From NCBI GenBank assembly GCA_026874595.1, contig CM049310.1:82373056-82437055 (forward strand): 64,000 bases of DNA. The letters are read 5' to 3'. A program made the position numbers and the translations under genes. Positions within the stretch are counted from its first letter, which is position 1, and the number at the start of each line of letters is the position of its first letter. Source of the stretch: Sipunculus nudus. Lineage: Eukaryota > Annelida > Sipuncula > Golfingiida > Sipunculidae. The notes under the pieces are model-generated. The model was not told the origin of the DNA, did not search any database, and was given only the letters and a program-made list of their open reading frames with translations. Below are positions 34,410 to 45,594 of this stretch, one piece after another.

Positions 34410-35260
34410 TGCCAAGAAATCCTAAAGAGCAGAAAAATACTATGGAGAGACGGGTTCTGTGCAGTGTCGTCGCATTTTAGGTGGAGACCCCATCCCGCAG
34501 CCCCAAATTTGCGGTATCGAGCTTAACAGTTGCGATAAAGCAGATGACCAGGCGGTCGGCGTAGAATAAATTATATCGGGGTAATTTTCATGGAATTTAG
34601 GCCATCATGAGATTCTCAACTGTCCGACGCCATGTGCCGATTTAGAAGTTCCGTTACCTGAAACGTCGCCCGGCAATAAAAGAATTTTCTTCAGACATTT
34701 GGAAGAAGACCGGTATCGTAATTAAACACAGCAAACCGTCACGTTTAGTTTTTATGCAGCAGAACGAAACAACGTCGACTCGGTGTATATGTCAGACCCG
34801 CGGGGGCACGGGGTTAAATAGCCGGGGCCATAATCACTGTGTACGATTCATGTTGCACATGGTTACACGAGATCGATAAAAAATGTTGTTTAAGAGGCGG
34901 AGAACCTGTACAGTCGTGACTGCTGGTTCAGCCGCAGGCGAGACTGCTGTTTCAGCCACGGCATGGCTATCAGCTCCAGTCTGCCTTAATAACCTCTCTC
35001 GTGGGCCATGTCTGACTGAAACTCATCGTGGCAGGTGGTAGTAGCGGCCAGGCCGGACATGGTGTGGTCCTACATCATAAATAATCACATGCGTTCAACA
35101 CATGTTTTCACTAAATATCAAATGAGCCTATTTATTTTTAAAGGCTAATTGCAATGTGCCTTGGCCATGAAGTCCCTGTTTAACGTAAGCGTATATTTCC
35201 CCGTCCTGGGCTTGGTATTTCTTTTCAGGAAAGGTAATTTTAGCGTGCTTGATGGGTATA
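34410..35260. other. Unassigned segment, GC higher than average
   Basis: 34470-35060 is less AT-rich and contains no long frame. Two imperfect direct repeats of 'gactgctg.ttcagccgc/acg' occur near 34918-34960. No gene or repeat family assigned. Confidence 0.3.
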
Positions 35261-35267
35261 AAAAAGT

Positions 35268-35456
35268 GGCGGATCCGGGGGGGGGGGGAAGGGTCAGGGG
35301 GTCCTGATCCCCCCCCCCCTTCCCCTATTTGGAGCCTAAACAACATTTTTAAGGGTCTCAACCAAAGTTTTGCGACCCTGACCCCTTCCCTTTTTTAAGG
35401 TTTTCTTTCAGTCTTCGTAGGCCCCTACCTATCGAAAATCCTGGACTCCGCCCCTG
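35268..35456 (-). mobile_element. DR6 MITE-like element
   Basis: Ends 'ggcggatccgg' and 'atcctggactccgcccctg' are inverted relatives of each other. It matches 39306-39513 and 36283-36453 in reverse, with central G and C runs next to 'gggtcagggggtcc'. About 190 bp, no coding capacity. Confidence 0.65.
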
Positions 35457-36280
35457 AAAACAATTCATTTGATCAAATTTAACTTAATTTTAGCATAAGG
35501 TTGATGTAGAGTATTAAAAAAACATTATATCTGCGAGGGGCCTTTGGTCACGCCGCCATGTATGGCAAACAGACACACGGACCGTTTTTCATTCACAAAG
35601 AGACCATGGCAACGTATAAAATAGGAGAACTTGAGATTGTATGTCCAGGTGACAGAATGGCTATGCTAGAAAACGTTTGTATTGAGCTAAAATAAACTAT
35701 AGCATGAGATAATACACATATTATTGCAAATGTTAAGTATACGTTTTAATACATGAATCCTTTATTGTATCGTGTGAGATTTCAGAGTAATGCATTTATT
35801 TTTTTTCCATATCATCCCTATATGAATATTGTACAGAGAAGTGCAATATCCCTAAATATAATAACAATAATAAACAAAGCGGACAAGATTTGTCGATAAT
35901 ATCAACCCTTTGATTGTTGATGTTTCATGTAAGACAAGTTACCATGTTACATCTTAGCGAATCGACGGCATTAAGTGTGCTACACATAAACACTTATTTT
36001 TAATAGCAGCAAACTGAAGCAGATTTTATATTTTATTAATATAATCTTTTCAGCTGTATGTTGGAAAATCACAATTGAAAATATAATTTAGACATATTTT
36101 CTACAAAGATATAAGGCTTTCAGATTAAGCGTACACAATTGTATTATAGTAATTTAAGAACTAGAGACAGGAAAAAGAAATACGGATCCACTTTCAAATC
36201 TGACGGAGATATCCAACAGAGAGGGGACACTACTCACTTATCAACTGACTTAATAATTTGACAGAAAAGATATGAGATCA
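35457..36280. other. No recognisable feature
   Basis: AT-rich, no supported gene or repeat. Confidence 0.35.
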
Positions 36281-36282
36281 AT

Positions 36283-36453
36283 GCGCTTCCAGGATTTAGA
36301 AAAAAAGGAAGGCAAATTCCAAGAGGACAAATTCCCAGGTCCTCAGGACCGGAAAAGCCACAAAAATTGGTTTGAACTCCATAAAATGGTTGCGGCGACT
36401 GATAAAAGGAGGCGCGGGTCGAGACCCCCCCCCCCCCCTTGGATCCGCTTCTC
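36283..36453 (+). mobile_element. DR6 MITE-like element, 5' shortened
   Basis: Starts 'gcgcttccaggatttag' and ends 'ttggatccgcttct' after a C15 run, the same order as 39306-39513. Frames here on both strands are incidental. Confidence 0.65.
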
Positions 36454-36995
36454 GAGATTCATGGATCAAGATAAACCAGTCTGACATAAATAAAAAATCA
36501 TGGAAACATGAAGTTGAAGAACAAATGACGAACTCCGACAGAGATATCTCCCATGCAGAGGCTCGTGACCGACGCTGACCAAATCTGACCGACAGATGTC
36601 ACTGGGACATGAAATCCACGGATTAAACTGAAACAGTCTTAAGAGATCACAGGTACACGGATTATGATTACTAAATATAACAAAACTACTCAACAAACCA
36701 GACCCTCGCTGTAAAAGAATAACTTCGCCATGCTCAATGAATATGTTCCATCCAGGTTTTCCTGTTGGTTATCTGGCCCACATGCCGACACGATTTCAGG
36801 GCCAAACCTCCCCAACTCAATCCAAATTTGAAACGAGATTCAAAATGGTAATGCATAGAGGCTGTGAAATATCATTTCCTCCATACAATGACCGTCACCT
36901 CAAGCTGTGCAGTTCGAGAAATTGCATGAAATATTCATGGAATGTTTAAATTTACAGTAGTAAATAAATGTACGATGATATCGCGACCAGAAAGC
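36454..36995. other. No recognisable feature
   Basis: Contains 'gaccgacgctgaccaaatct' and 'gaccgacagatg' near 36570-36595. No gene supported. Confidence 0.3.
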
Positions 36996-36999
36996 ACGT

Positions 37000-37364
37000 T
37001 TTATATTGTATAAAGCAATTTATTAACAAATAAAGATATGAAACCAATCTAAAATCAAATTAGTTGTAGCAAATCTTCTCCCAGTAGACAGGTTTGATAT
37101 TTTAAAATTTAATTTAAATAACCAGACTGGCTGGGCCGTCTGAAGTTCCGACAGACTTATCTGGGCAGTAAATTGACATCGCGCCGTCGTGTATGATCGG
37201 CATAAGAATTGCGCCCTGGTGCTGCGTAGACAGATGTAAACTCGGAGCGACTCTGAGATGAGTGATGAAGCGGAGAGATGCTGTATTGTTGAGAAGACGA
37301 CCTCGGACTGCCAGCAATCTGCGACACCACGATTTATGCCTGTTGGCATATTCAGCTCGCCTTT
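37000..37364 (-). CDS. Candidate terminal exon, unknown product
   Basis: On the minus strand the sequence 'cctcggctctgtttacag' is a good splice acceptor, placing the exon start at 37364. Downstream, two frames stay open: one to a stop at 37114, about 83 codons, the other to 37023. A polyadenylation signal, AATAAA, lies at 37024-37019. GC is higher than on either side until the 3' end. The arrangement of acceptor, open frame, stop and AATAAA is what a last exon looks like. Which frame is used, or whether this is a non-coding RNA, is unclear. The possible first exon at 43010-42743 is on the same strand about 5.4 kb upstream. Confidence 0.35.
37019..37024 (-). terminator. Possible polyadenylation signal AATAAA
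   Basis: Plus-strand TTTATT, i.e. AATAAA on the minus strand, about 90 bases after the stop at 37114 of the candidate terminal exon. Confidence 0.35.
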
Positions 37365-37539
37365 CTGTAAACAGAGCCGAGGAAAGCAAGACGCGCAGTG
37401 CTTCTTTCATCCTGAGCTGATTTTAGTTATATAATATATAGTGAACATGGAGGAAAGGGTTGGTGAGATGTTAAGCTATTGTGGAATTAGCACTCATTTA
37501 TCAAGACCTATTCGCGTCGCCTTTGTGCATTAATTTCCC

Positions 37540-37660
37540 TGAGCTCCGGCGTGGCTATGACAGTGGGTTGCAGTTCACCGTCCAAGGTCGGTGGTTTTCT
37601 CCGGTTCCCTTCATACAAACATAAGTCCCTGGCCTGTCGTAGCGCTGTATCTTTAATGAG
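37540..37660 (+). repeat. SINE-2 copy, 5' truncated
   Basis: 'gcgtggctatgacagtgggt', 'gcagttcaccgtccaaggtc' and 'ggtggttttctccggttccc' match the body of the SINE at 54065-54280. The tRNA-like head is missing. Confidence 0.75.
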
Positions 37661-38460
37661 GATGAATGTTACCTGATAATAAGAAGGATATGCTAAAATT
37701 TTAAGCCTTGTGTATTTCGAGTTTCATATGATTTGGGCTAGACAATCAATAAAGGCGTAATCGCGTCATTAGAGCGATTCTTCGTGGTTCACTGGAAAGT
37801 TCGTCGGCTAAGGTTCGATTCTTGCCGGGTTTCAACCATGTAATCATCTGCCTTAAGCGATATATCACGTCCTACTCCCCACAAAGTGCTTCTCGTTTAG
37901 TCCAGCGTATTTAATTGTTTCGTCCCCCGGAATGCAGATGCTACGTAATACGTCACCAGTGTTGAATTAAAACTTAAGTGATCAGAATACCTGATTAAGA
38001 TTTCTGGAAACGCCTTGCACGTTATGTTACATTAGTACAATACAGATAATATTTCCTATTCTTTTTTATCTTTACCAAAATGTTAATAAATGTTAACCGA
38101 TGTTTCCATGGGGAGTTCGATGTGTAAATTTCATGTGGATCTGACCAGTATATGGTTAAGAGAACTGGATTTCCCTCTGTAGAAGAACTAAGCGAACCAT
38201 ATTCAGCAACATATGGTCATCAAAAACAAAACAAAAATATTTCCGTTCTCATTTGTTTAATCAAAGTATTATAATTCAGAACTTGCGATGTCTACAGAGA
38301 TTAAATAATTTATCTATAAAATCATTACCTTTGAAAGGTATAATAAGGCAAAAGAAAATCCCGCTTACCAAATTTTCCCCGAAATTAGATTTAATTCATT
38401 TTGGCGGGAGGCCCGGGAACCTCTAGACTATCAGCGCCTTAATCGACTTCAGCCCGTTGG
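37661..38460. other. Unassigned; one tRNA-like patch at 37775-37840
   Basis: 'cgtggttcactggaaagttc' and a B-box-like 'ggttcgattcttg' 20 bp later suggest another SINE head, too weak to delimit. The rest shows nothing recognisable. Confidence 0.3.
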
Positions 38461-38465
38461 CCCTT

Positions 38466-38483
38466 ATATATATATATATATAT
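38466..38483. repeat. (TA)n microsatellite
   Basis: About 18 bp. Confidence 0.9.
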
Positions 38484-38589
38484 TTGTGTTTGTGCTTGAT
38501 ATATGTATCTTCAAAAGTTGTCCCGTTGTAAGACTGAGATGGACCTTACAAGGAACGACAAGCCGTGATCCACTTAAGGCTGTAAAAAG

Positions 38590-38900
38590 CATGAGCCTTC
38601 TAAAATCTTAAAGGGCCCTATTCTGTTACATGACGTCTATTAACTAAAGATAATCCCTAGAACCTTTCAGTAAAATAGTCAAGAAAACGCCAGCCTCACA
38701 GTACACAGTTTTTTTTTATATTCACGTGTTTATAATATGTAGGTGTCCGACAAAATTATGAAAAAAATATTCAACAGGAAGAGCTGGCAGATAAGCCAGA
38801 GTTTTGCAAATAATTTTTTTAAAGCTATAGTGACCTTAAAGCTTCAACACTAATGCAGCTAATTATCTTCAATTACATGTTTTATTTTTGTCTGACTGTC
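38590..38900 (+). repeat. Dispersed repeat DR2, diverged copy
   Basis: Keeps 'gaaaacgcc', 'tacacag', 'cgtgtttataatatgtaggt', 'gagctggcagataagccag', 'agttttgcaaat', 'aattacatgtttt' in the same order as the copies at 2955 and 25826. Confidence 0.6.
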
Positions 38901-39300
38901 AGCATGGCGTATGTACCGAGTTGACAAACAGCGTGTTGATCATCCTCATGCATCCGTCACAGAGACTTTGCAAGAACCTTTCTATTCAGTTATTACCTAA
39001 AATTCGTCAATATGTGTGTAGATTTAGTCAGGAATCTACAGATAAGGTAAAGTTGACATATCTTTTATTGGGTTTAATTTAAATAATACTGTCATTTCTC
39101 AACGTGTCATTCATATACTAGGCCATTCCTAAATAGTTTGTAGTCATCGTTGCATCATCTTTACTTTCTCTTCATATTCTTAATTTTTAGCTAAGTGTGT
39201 ATACCCTGTGAAGGAAAATGGTAATATCTGTTCTAACCTATTGTGTCATTCCTTTGGTTTTCTTTAAATTCTTATGCGTTGGTTGTAAAAAAAAGCCACG
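38901..39300. other. No recognisable feature
   Basis: AT-rich; no supported gene. Confidence 0.35.
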
Positions 39301-39305
39301 CTAAC

Positions 39306-39513
39306 CAGGGGCGGATCCAGGATTTAGGAAAAAGGGGGTTCAACCCAGGAGGACTAATGAAAATCCTTAAAAAAAAGGTCATCACGTCTGGAAAAGGGGG
39401 GGGGGGGGGTCCAGGCCGCAAAATTACGTCTAAAAACCCTTAAAAAAAGGTTGCTTCGGGTGAAAAAGGGAGGGTCCAGACCCCCTGGACCCCCCCCCCC
39501 GGATCCGCTTCTG
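39306..39513 (+). mobile_element. DR6 MITE-like element, complete copy
   Basis: Begins CAGGGGCGGATCCAGG and ends CCGGATCCGCTTCTG, a terminal inverted repeat with a few mismatches. 208 bp. Short flanks CTAAC and CTAAT agree at four of five bases. It contains G14 and C13 runs facing each other. No coding capacity. Confidence 0.75.
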
Positions 39514-39734
39514 CTAATCTATCTGCATATAATCACTTACAGGAATGGAACATGGCTTGAAGCGGCACGCCTGTTTAATAAAGATGAATGTACAAGCACG
39601 GTATGTTATGAACAAACCTTCTCGGTTTCAATTTTTACATCCACTCGAAATTTCACAACTTGTCATTAAGACATTAGAGTAAATCTCAGGGGTTCTATTG
39701 GCATTTCACCGTTTTGTCTTTTTGGATTTTTCAG

Positions 39735-40066
39735 GTTGCACCAGGACCTATCAGCTCCAAATTCACCCGCCTTAACCGGCAGGTTCTTTTATCGCAAGAA
39801 TCTTCATGAACATCTGCATTTGTGTTTGGACATGGGTCCTCTCAACTGTATTCGCGGTCCTCTTAACATTCAGTTTAACGAAAGGCAGCTCAGAGGAGGC
39901 GATCTCAGGAACTCCAGAACACTTAACCGCGTTGATCTTGGTACAAGTGCTTTGGCGTACGCCCCAGCGGTACGCGTACTTCAGGAAGTGTACTTGGTAC
40001 CTTTGGCGTCAGATCCAGCAGATATCGTCGGCCTTTTCGTGGGAGTCCCGTGGAGTTCCACATTAG
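39735..40066 (+). CDS. Candidate exon encoding a small secreted protein
   Basis: The sequence 'gttttgtctttttggatttttcag' immediately before 39735 is a strong splice acceptor. An ATG at 39806, 71 bases later, opens an 86-codon frame to a stop at 40066. Residues 1-27 look like a signal peptide, with hydrophobic core V-L-S-T-V-F-A-V-L-L. The remainder has a single Cys and several Trp and Arg. A competing frame open from before 39736 to 40089 overlaps it. GC is higher here than around. No family is recognised; a precursor of a short peptide is possible but not shown. The ATG context (TTCATGA) is weak. Confidence 0.3.
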
Positions 40067-40089
40067 CAGGTTGTATATATTTTCGTTGA

Positions 40090-40620
40090 CATACAGACCC
40101 CCACAGTGTTTCCGTCAATAGTACACCCACCTCCCCCCGTTTTAGTTCGCCTGGCAGGTGAAAAGGAACAACATGCCTCAATATCCGCTGCAACCTCCGC
40201 CGCCGCGATCGGCCGTGTGTTTTCTTATGTCCAAATGAAGACTTTGTATGTTACCGCTGGAGCTCAACCCAACTTTATTGCCTGGTTCAGCTGAACTCTG
40301 TACTTCGGAAAAGCATTTAAATTTATTTGTGGAAGTAAACTGGTATTCGTATTTGTTAAATGAAAAAAGGTGTTATATATATATATATACTTATTCATAG
40401 GTTAGTTTGTAAAACGTTTATCAATGAAGAAATTAATACAGATCACTGCCTTCTTTTTTATCTTCTTTTTTATCTGTTGCCAGCTTACTGAACTATGGAT
40501 AGGGATACTAAAATTTTCTGGGGTAAACACTTTATTTCTTGCAAGCTGACTGAACTATGGATTTGAATGTTTTTTGGAACAACCATGCATATCTACACTG
40601 TTTTAAACAAAAGGCAAGGT
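40090..40620. other. Unassigned; small internal duplication
   Basis: 40106-40294 is still GC-raised and open in one frame. 'gccagcttactgaactatggat' at 40483 recurs, slightly changed, as 'gcaagctgactgaactatggat' at 40541, a 58-bp spaced pair. A (TA)n run is at 40373-40390. Confidence 0.35.
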
Positions 40621-40628
40621 TTAAGGCA

Positions 40629-40940
40629 TACATATATATATATATATATATATACAATTGTTCTTTCTAGGCTGTTTGCACTGCATTGAATTCTTTATCC
40701 TCTTTTGGTTTTGCTTCGGGGTTCAGCTTTCCATCGCATTCGCTTGCACAGTTGTTCAGTTTTCTCAATCAGTTTCATCAGGTATTCCCTTCGGCTGGGC
40801 AACGGGATGATTTTGATGGAGTAGTCGAAATTTGTTGATTCTATGCTAGCAGTACTTGCACTGAGTGCTCAACATATAATGGAGCATTAGATACAATTGC
40901 TCTTTCTAGGCTGTTTGCAATGCACTATATGCACAATGCA

Positions 40941-41010
<70 letters not shown>
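40629..41010 (+). repeat. Paired 40-bp repeats beside (TA)n tracts
   Basis: 'gttctttctaggctgtttgc' at about 40660 recurs as 'gctctttctaggctgtttgc' at about 40896. The first follows a (TA)n at 40629-40656; the second is followed by (TA)n tracts at 40944-41010. This suggests one repeat unit of about 236 bp in two copies. Confidence 0.6.
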
Positions 41011-41011
<1 letters not shown>

Positions 41012-42100
41012 TTCAGGGAGAGTAAAAGTTGTATAAGTAAACACTATACATGAAATATTATCGTTTCATTCATATATGTGTGTGCACCATATACTAGTAT
41101 CATGCCCATTTTTAACCCGCACAGATATATACAGTTATTGCATGAGAATACACATTGTACATGTTTTGTTAATTTTCTCCACGCGTAGGGCAGTTCGAAA
41201 TGACAATGTGAAAATGGATTCGTGGAAAATATTGTAAAAAAATATGCGGCATGTGATATATTATATTTTGTTAAAACCGCGGGTATGTCACAAGGGTATG
41301 TTTAGATTCATAAACTACATCAAAAGTGTACAAATCACCAACACCTGTTCTCACCTTAGCTTCAGGTTATGAAGCTCTATTGTCATAGAAAAAAAATCAC
41401 TGCATGCGTTAAATACAATGTGCCCACTCCTGGCTGTTGAAAAATTAGCAGAACTGTTTGCTATGGAGCCATGCTGGTTGATTTTTACACACACATGTCC
41501 ATAAGGTTGTCACTATTATAACTATTATGCTTTATAATTGATATGGAAAAGAAATTAACATAAGAAACAAAACTAAAAGCGCGAATCGTCCGCATCAGGT
41601 TGTAACTTGCTGAAAATATATGCTCCTAATACAATCCTTTCAATATTTGCTTTCCCTAGGAATATTTTTTATTCATTATGTATCTATTTTCTTTTGTTCA
41701 AACTGTTATGTGCGTCCTTTTGACTAAATTACAGAAGTACATCTTTTTCAAGTTTTAGTGTAAGCATATACATTTATATAATAATTACATCATATTAACA
41801 CGTACATTTCACTTTTGCAAATAACGGATACATCAAAAGTTTACTTTTTAACCGTGTCAGTTGATATGAACATAATATAAACAAAAATTCAAATTTTATA
41901 CAGGAGAGTGTTCGGTGCGTTGTAAGCCAGTTTTTAGATTAAAACGCGACGGTGCGTATGCACAGGGGTACCGGAGGCGGGAATGCGTGAGTTTTCGACA
42001 TTGAAGTTCCTTTCAGAATTGAAAAGAACGTCAACCTTTATCAGTTTCTATATTGAGAGCGTGTGTACAGATTGTCTCCTTGGGAATTCTCTTATTACTC
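41011..42100. other. No recognisable feature
   Basis: AT-rich up to 41880, GC rising from 41930. No repeat partner noticed. Confidence 0.3.
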
Positions 42101-42105
42101 TGCAG

Positions 42106-42204
42106 AGACACAAACGAATGGAAGATTTGCCTGACAAGAAGCCGTTTATTGTTGAGCCTGGCGGACTCAGCAGACGGAAGCTGAAGCCGGCCATGAATTT
42201 ATAA
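42106..42204 (+). CDS. Candidate terminal coding exon, basic C-terminus
   Basis: 'tctccttgggaattctcttattactctgcag' ends at 42105 and is a strong pyrimidine-tract acceptor. The following frame codes 32 residues and stops at 42204. The residues are strikingly basic: nine or ten Lys and Arg, with R-H-K-R, D-K-K-P and R-R-K-L-K. The frame is also open upstream to 41983, so an intron-less reading of 73 codons is possible. Local GC is raised. No family recognised, and no upstream exon identified. Confidence 0.25.
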   Translation, partial: RHKRMEDLPDKKPFIVEPGGLSRRKLKPAMNL

Positions 42205-42736
42205 ATCTTTTCCCAGCCTTATATTCTGCTTGTTTTTACTAATATAATATACCCCCATTTTGGGTTTCACAATGTTCCTTCTTGAAAAGTTACGACGGTC
42301 GTCTGTAAGTAATAAACGAAAGAGTTCCTGCTCACGTTTACAGTTATGATACCTATTTCCTATGTTCCACAGTCATTGCTAGCATTGTTTAGGTATATCC
42401 ACGTTTTGTATTTGTGCTGAGCTATGTCACATGGTTTCGTTTCGTTTTAATACGTACACATAGAAACAATCATCTGTCAGAGTGTGGGTAGATAATACAA
42501 CACAGAAGATTAAAGAATGTCCTATATTGCTTCGAATCACGTAACCTGTTTTTAACAGTGAGTGTTTTTAATAAAATATGAGATGCATTGATTGCATGTT
42601 ACTTGGCAAAAATGTCAAAACCGCTTAAAAGGCCCGCGGAGCTGCATTGTCCTGGCAGAAAGCCTAAAATAATCATATGTTTGTATGCAGAACAGCCTGA
42701 CATCGTATTATGTGTCCAAAACAAGAGATAAAAAAA
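42205..42736. other. No recognisable feature
   Basis: AT-rich, no gene supported. Confidence 0.35.
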
Positions 42737-42742
42737 ACTTAC

Positions 42743-43010
42743 CCTTCTGCTAGGCTGCTTTGGATATAACAGTCCAGTTTGACGGTGATGTAGGAATAGA
42801 AGTATTAATCCAGTCCCGCGGTAACAGTAGGATAGACCGGCGATTCCTGTGGCGATTGAAATGTCCCGTATGCAACAGTCGTTTAAAATGATCTTTCAGT
42901 ATAAAGTATAGCAACAGAGGCGGCCTGATGTGGTCCCGCGTCGCTCCGCCGACTGACGGACTGCTGCCGACTTGGCTCTGGGTCTCATCGATCCAGCCAC
43001 ATGCCAGTTA
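42743..43010 (-). other. Candidate 5' untranslated first exon
   Basis: On the minus strand this CpG-containing segment ends in a near-consensus splice donor, AGAAGG|GTAAGTT, with the intron starting at 42742. The region 42900-42965 has dense CpG in an otherwise CpG-poor window. About 90 bp further upstream on the minus strand is 'gattggctggcc', an inverted CCAAT motif. No long frame crosses the exon, so it would be 5' untranslated. The terminal exon candidate at 37364-37000 is on the same strand. The opposite-strand frames at 42972-43281 overlap the presumed promoter. Confidence 0.3.
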
Positions 43011-43053
43011 ATAGCGGGCATCACAAACCATACACAGCATCAACCCCTACCTG

Positions 43054-43281
43054 ATGAAACGTACTGGCAAATCCGCTCTTGCTCCAGGCTGGCCAGCCAA
43101 TCAAATTCATTCTCTTGTCCTGGATGCCTCTGTCGCACGGCTGCAGGTGGCGTTGGTTGGTTTTGGCCGTATCAGGCTCTATCCATTTCTCTTCACTGTG
43201 TTACCGCTAATCCATGTCTCAGACATTCAGTTCAAATCTCTTCACAGATTGAATGGCAAATTTTATGAACCAAAGCTTTAA
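43054..43281 (+). other. Unassigned open frame (75 codons)
   Basis: ATG-initiated frame of mixed composition in a GC-raised segment. An overlapping frame (42972-43268) is also open. There is no motif, and this stretch may instead be promoter for the minus-strand exon next to it. Confidence 0.15.
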
Positions 43282-44030
43282 ATCTTTGAAAGCATTTAAC
43301 TTTTTATCAAATTATAACAGAGGTCATGGTTTCCAGTTGCCGTCTGTGAGTTATCCTTTTTTTGTGTCTATTTTGCTCTGACGGAAAACCTACTTGAGAA
43401 TACCTGAACTTTATTATGTGAGAAGGCTTCAGGTATAAGTCGGATAGAACTGATGTTGTTTATGGTCAATTTGTCAATACGTCATTGCCATCAAATACAC
43501 AACTGTTCTTGAATATAGGTAATTTACTATCAGGACACACGGCTTTCAGGAGCAAGCGGCGGGAGCAAGCGTCTCTGACGCTCGAAATCTCTTATGGACG
43601 CCCGGTTCTAAGGGTCCAAGCGTCCGATGATTTTATCTTGCTTTATAGGACCTTGTAGCAGTCAATGACCATCACAAACGAACCCGTCAGTGGTGTAAAC
43701 ATTGATAACTCAGGCTTACATTTCACTATAAGCATATATTCATATGACTTGATTTATAATCGTATAATGATATGATAATTACATAAAATGAGAAAAAGAT
43801 TCAATTGTTACAAAAAAACTTCAAAATAGGATAAATATCATCTCCCCTTGGGACGCTGTAAACTCCGATGGGACTCCCCAAAATTTATGCCGGAGCATCC
43901 CGGACTCTGTTTGTTGTACTGCATTTACTCTAATTTTGCTGTGATCACATCTATGTCACTGTGTTCATTATATCTTTCCCTAAATGTTTCCGAACTTTTG
44001 CATATTATACGTTTAGGTCAAGAAAAATTA
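43282..44030. other. No recognisable feature
   Basis: Contains paired 'ggagcaagcg' motifs near 43548-43570. No gene supported. Confidence 0.3.
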
Positions 44031-44034
44031 CAGG

Positions 44035-44480
44035 TTTTACAGGTTAAAGCCAGCCTTATCTGTAGATTTTATGTAATTTCTGGATTCTTATGCGTACGTA
44101 TTAATGAACATGAGGTAATTCATACAAAAGACGGTTTTTAAATGCCTCTGTGACGAATATATGACCCTGTTTATGTACAAGCTCTTATTAACCACGACAC
44201 ATATTTACAAACAGAAAAACCATGCAACCTAAGGTGGTTGGTTGCATATATGTGCGGAAGTTGATAGGTCGCCAGCTGCATAACGCCATGTGTTTTGTGG
44301 ATGTGTATGGTATATTTTTGCGCCAGACACACGTTATAAACAACTGCACATAAAACAAAACCAACAGCGTTCTCTGACCTTTGAAAAGTTCCAAGGACAT
44401 TCTTTAGTTTATAAACGTTCCTGATTGGAATAGGATGATTTAATGTATGAGCTTCACATGAAACCCACGGCAAGTTTAGG
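44035..44480 (+). repeat. Dispersed repeat DR1, 5' half
   Basis: Follows the copies at 1 and 23035: 'tctgtagattttatgtaatt', 'gcctctgtgacg', 'gtttatgtacaagctctta', 'accacgaca', 'acaaacagaaaaaccatg', 'tgtgcggaagttg'. The 3' half is absent. The two minus-strand frames of 70-100 codons at 44171-44473 are inside the repeat. Confidence 0.7.
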
Positions 44481-45035
44481 CAAGTTTATAATTTGTGGTA
44501 GCTGCGAGTAAATAGCTTGAACCAATCAGTAATAACATTCATTCTGTCGGTATATGAAGCATTTATTTTTGAAGGTGAACTTTCGGAATCCGCCAAATCG
44601 CAAGAAGCAAGCCATATTAATATCGATAGAATCTCATTGATTCACTCTAATGCGTACAAAACTAGGCTTAATAATTAAGAAGCGTACTAATGAATGTGAG
44701 GACAATGGATTCCAGCGTATTTCTGCGAGAGGTATAATCTTACGTCTATGTATTCGTTTTTTGACTTAGCAACTTTACTCCAAAAAATACTGAACAGATA
44801 GAAAGATGAACAGGAATTACAGAAGGCACAGTAACAACATTCTTATCGTTCATTTTCCCTGGCCTTCGTTTCACATCCAGTGCGCAACTTACGCAGAATC
44901 GGACCCAGAAAGTGTGACTCTGCTGGATAAGGTTTGTGGGCATTCAAGTCCCACAATGCTCCGGGGCTTCTACATACACTCTGTAGTGAAGAGGGCAATG
45001 CAATGTAGGCAGTGGAAATATATTGGATAAGAATT
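44481..45035. other. No recognisable feature
   Basis: Overlapping frames on both strands at 44746-45030, none with a recognisable product. Confidence 0.3.
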
Positions 45036-45039
45036 GTTT

Positions 45040-45165
45040 CAAGGCAAATTATAAAAGATGGGAGTTTTTTGTGGTAATGACTTCACGGGATAGGTAATAT
45101 TTTCTAAACATGCGCTTGTGAAATGAAACAAAAGTCGTTTCCTTAAAATGTAACAAATTTTGATT
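45040..45165 (-). repeat. Dispersed repeat DR3, fragment
   Basis: Minus strand reads 'aaggaaacgacttttgtttc', 'atttcacaagcgcatgttta', 'tacctatcccgtgaagtcat', matching 55770-55845. Confidence 0.65.
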
Positions 45166-45225
45166 TTGACAGTTGAGTCGATTAAGTAGTCCCGGCTATC
45201 TCCACAATCCTTAACCGGAAGAGGT

Positions 45226-45588
45226 TTGTTTCGAGTAGAATTAACAAGTTCTGGTGGAAGGGTGGCCCAGCGCGTTCGACGGGCCAAGGAACTATCCAGT
45301 GACTGTGGTGCAGTAGACAACACGGAAGTTGTGATGGTATGGGAGAGCTGCAGTCATGCTCTCGCTTGTCTGAAACATCACACCATCATAAACATCCCGT
45401 CCCCAAGGCAACGACGAGGCTGCTTTTCTTGCCTCAAGAAAAATGTCAAAATGAAATGGGAGCTCCGATCACGAGCCGAGAAAACTAGCCATGTAAACAT
45501 GTGTGGATCGAGATGCTCCGTGTCGAAAATTGAAAACCTATTGACTGTATCGAGCAAACTCAAGTTAAGCAAATTCCGGTTGATGTAA
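45226..45588 (+). other. Unassigned 120-codon frame, GC-raised
   Basis: The frame starts at a TTG, so the true start would be an internal ATG (near residue 37) or an upstream exon. Composition is varied and Lys/Arg/Ser-rich with eight Cys, including C-F-S-C and C-G-S-R-C. No family recognised. The first 60 bp ('gtggcccagcgcgttcgac') look slightly tRNA-like, so a SINE-related origin is possible. Confidence 0.2.
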
Positions 45589-45594
45589 TACAGG

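Noticed and set aside
34181-34526. Two overlapping frames of 99 and 108 codons
   Set aside because: They fall in dispersed repeat DR3, and the other DR3 copies do not keep the frames.
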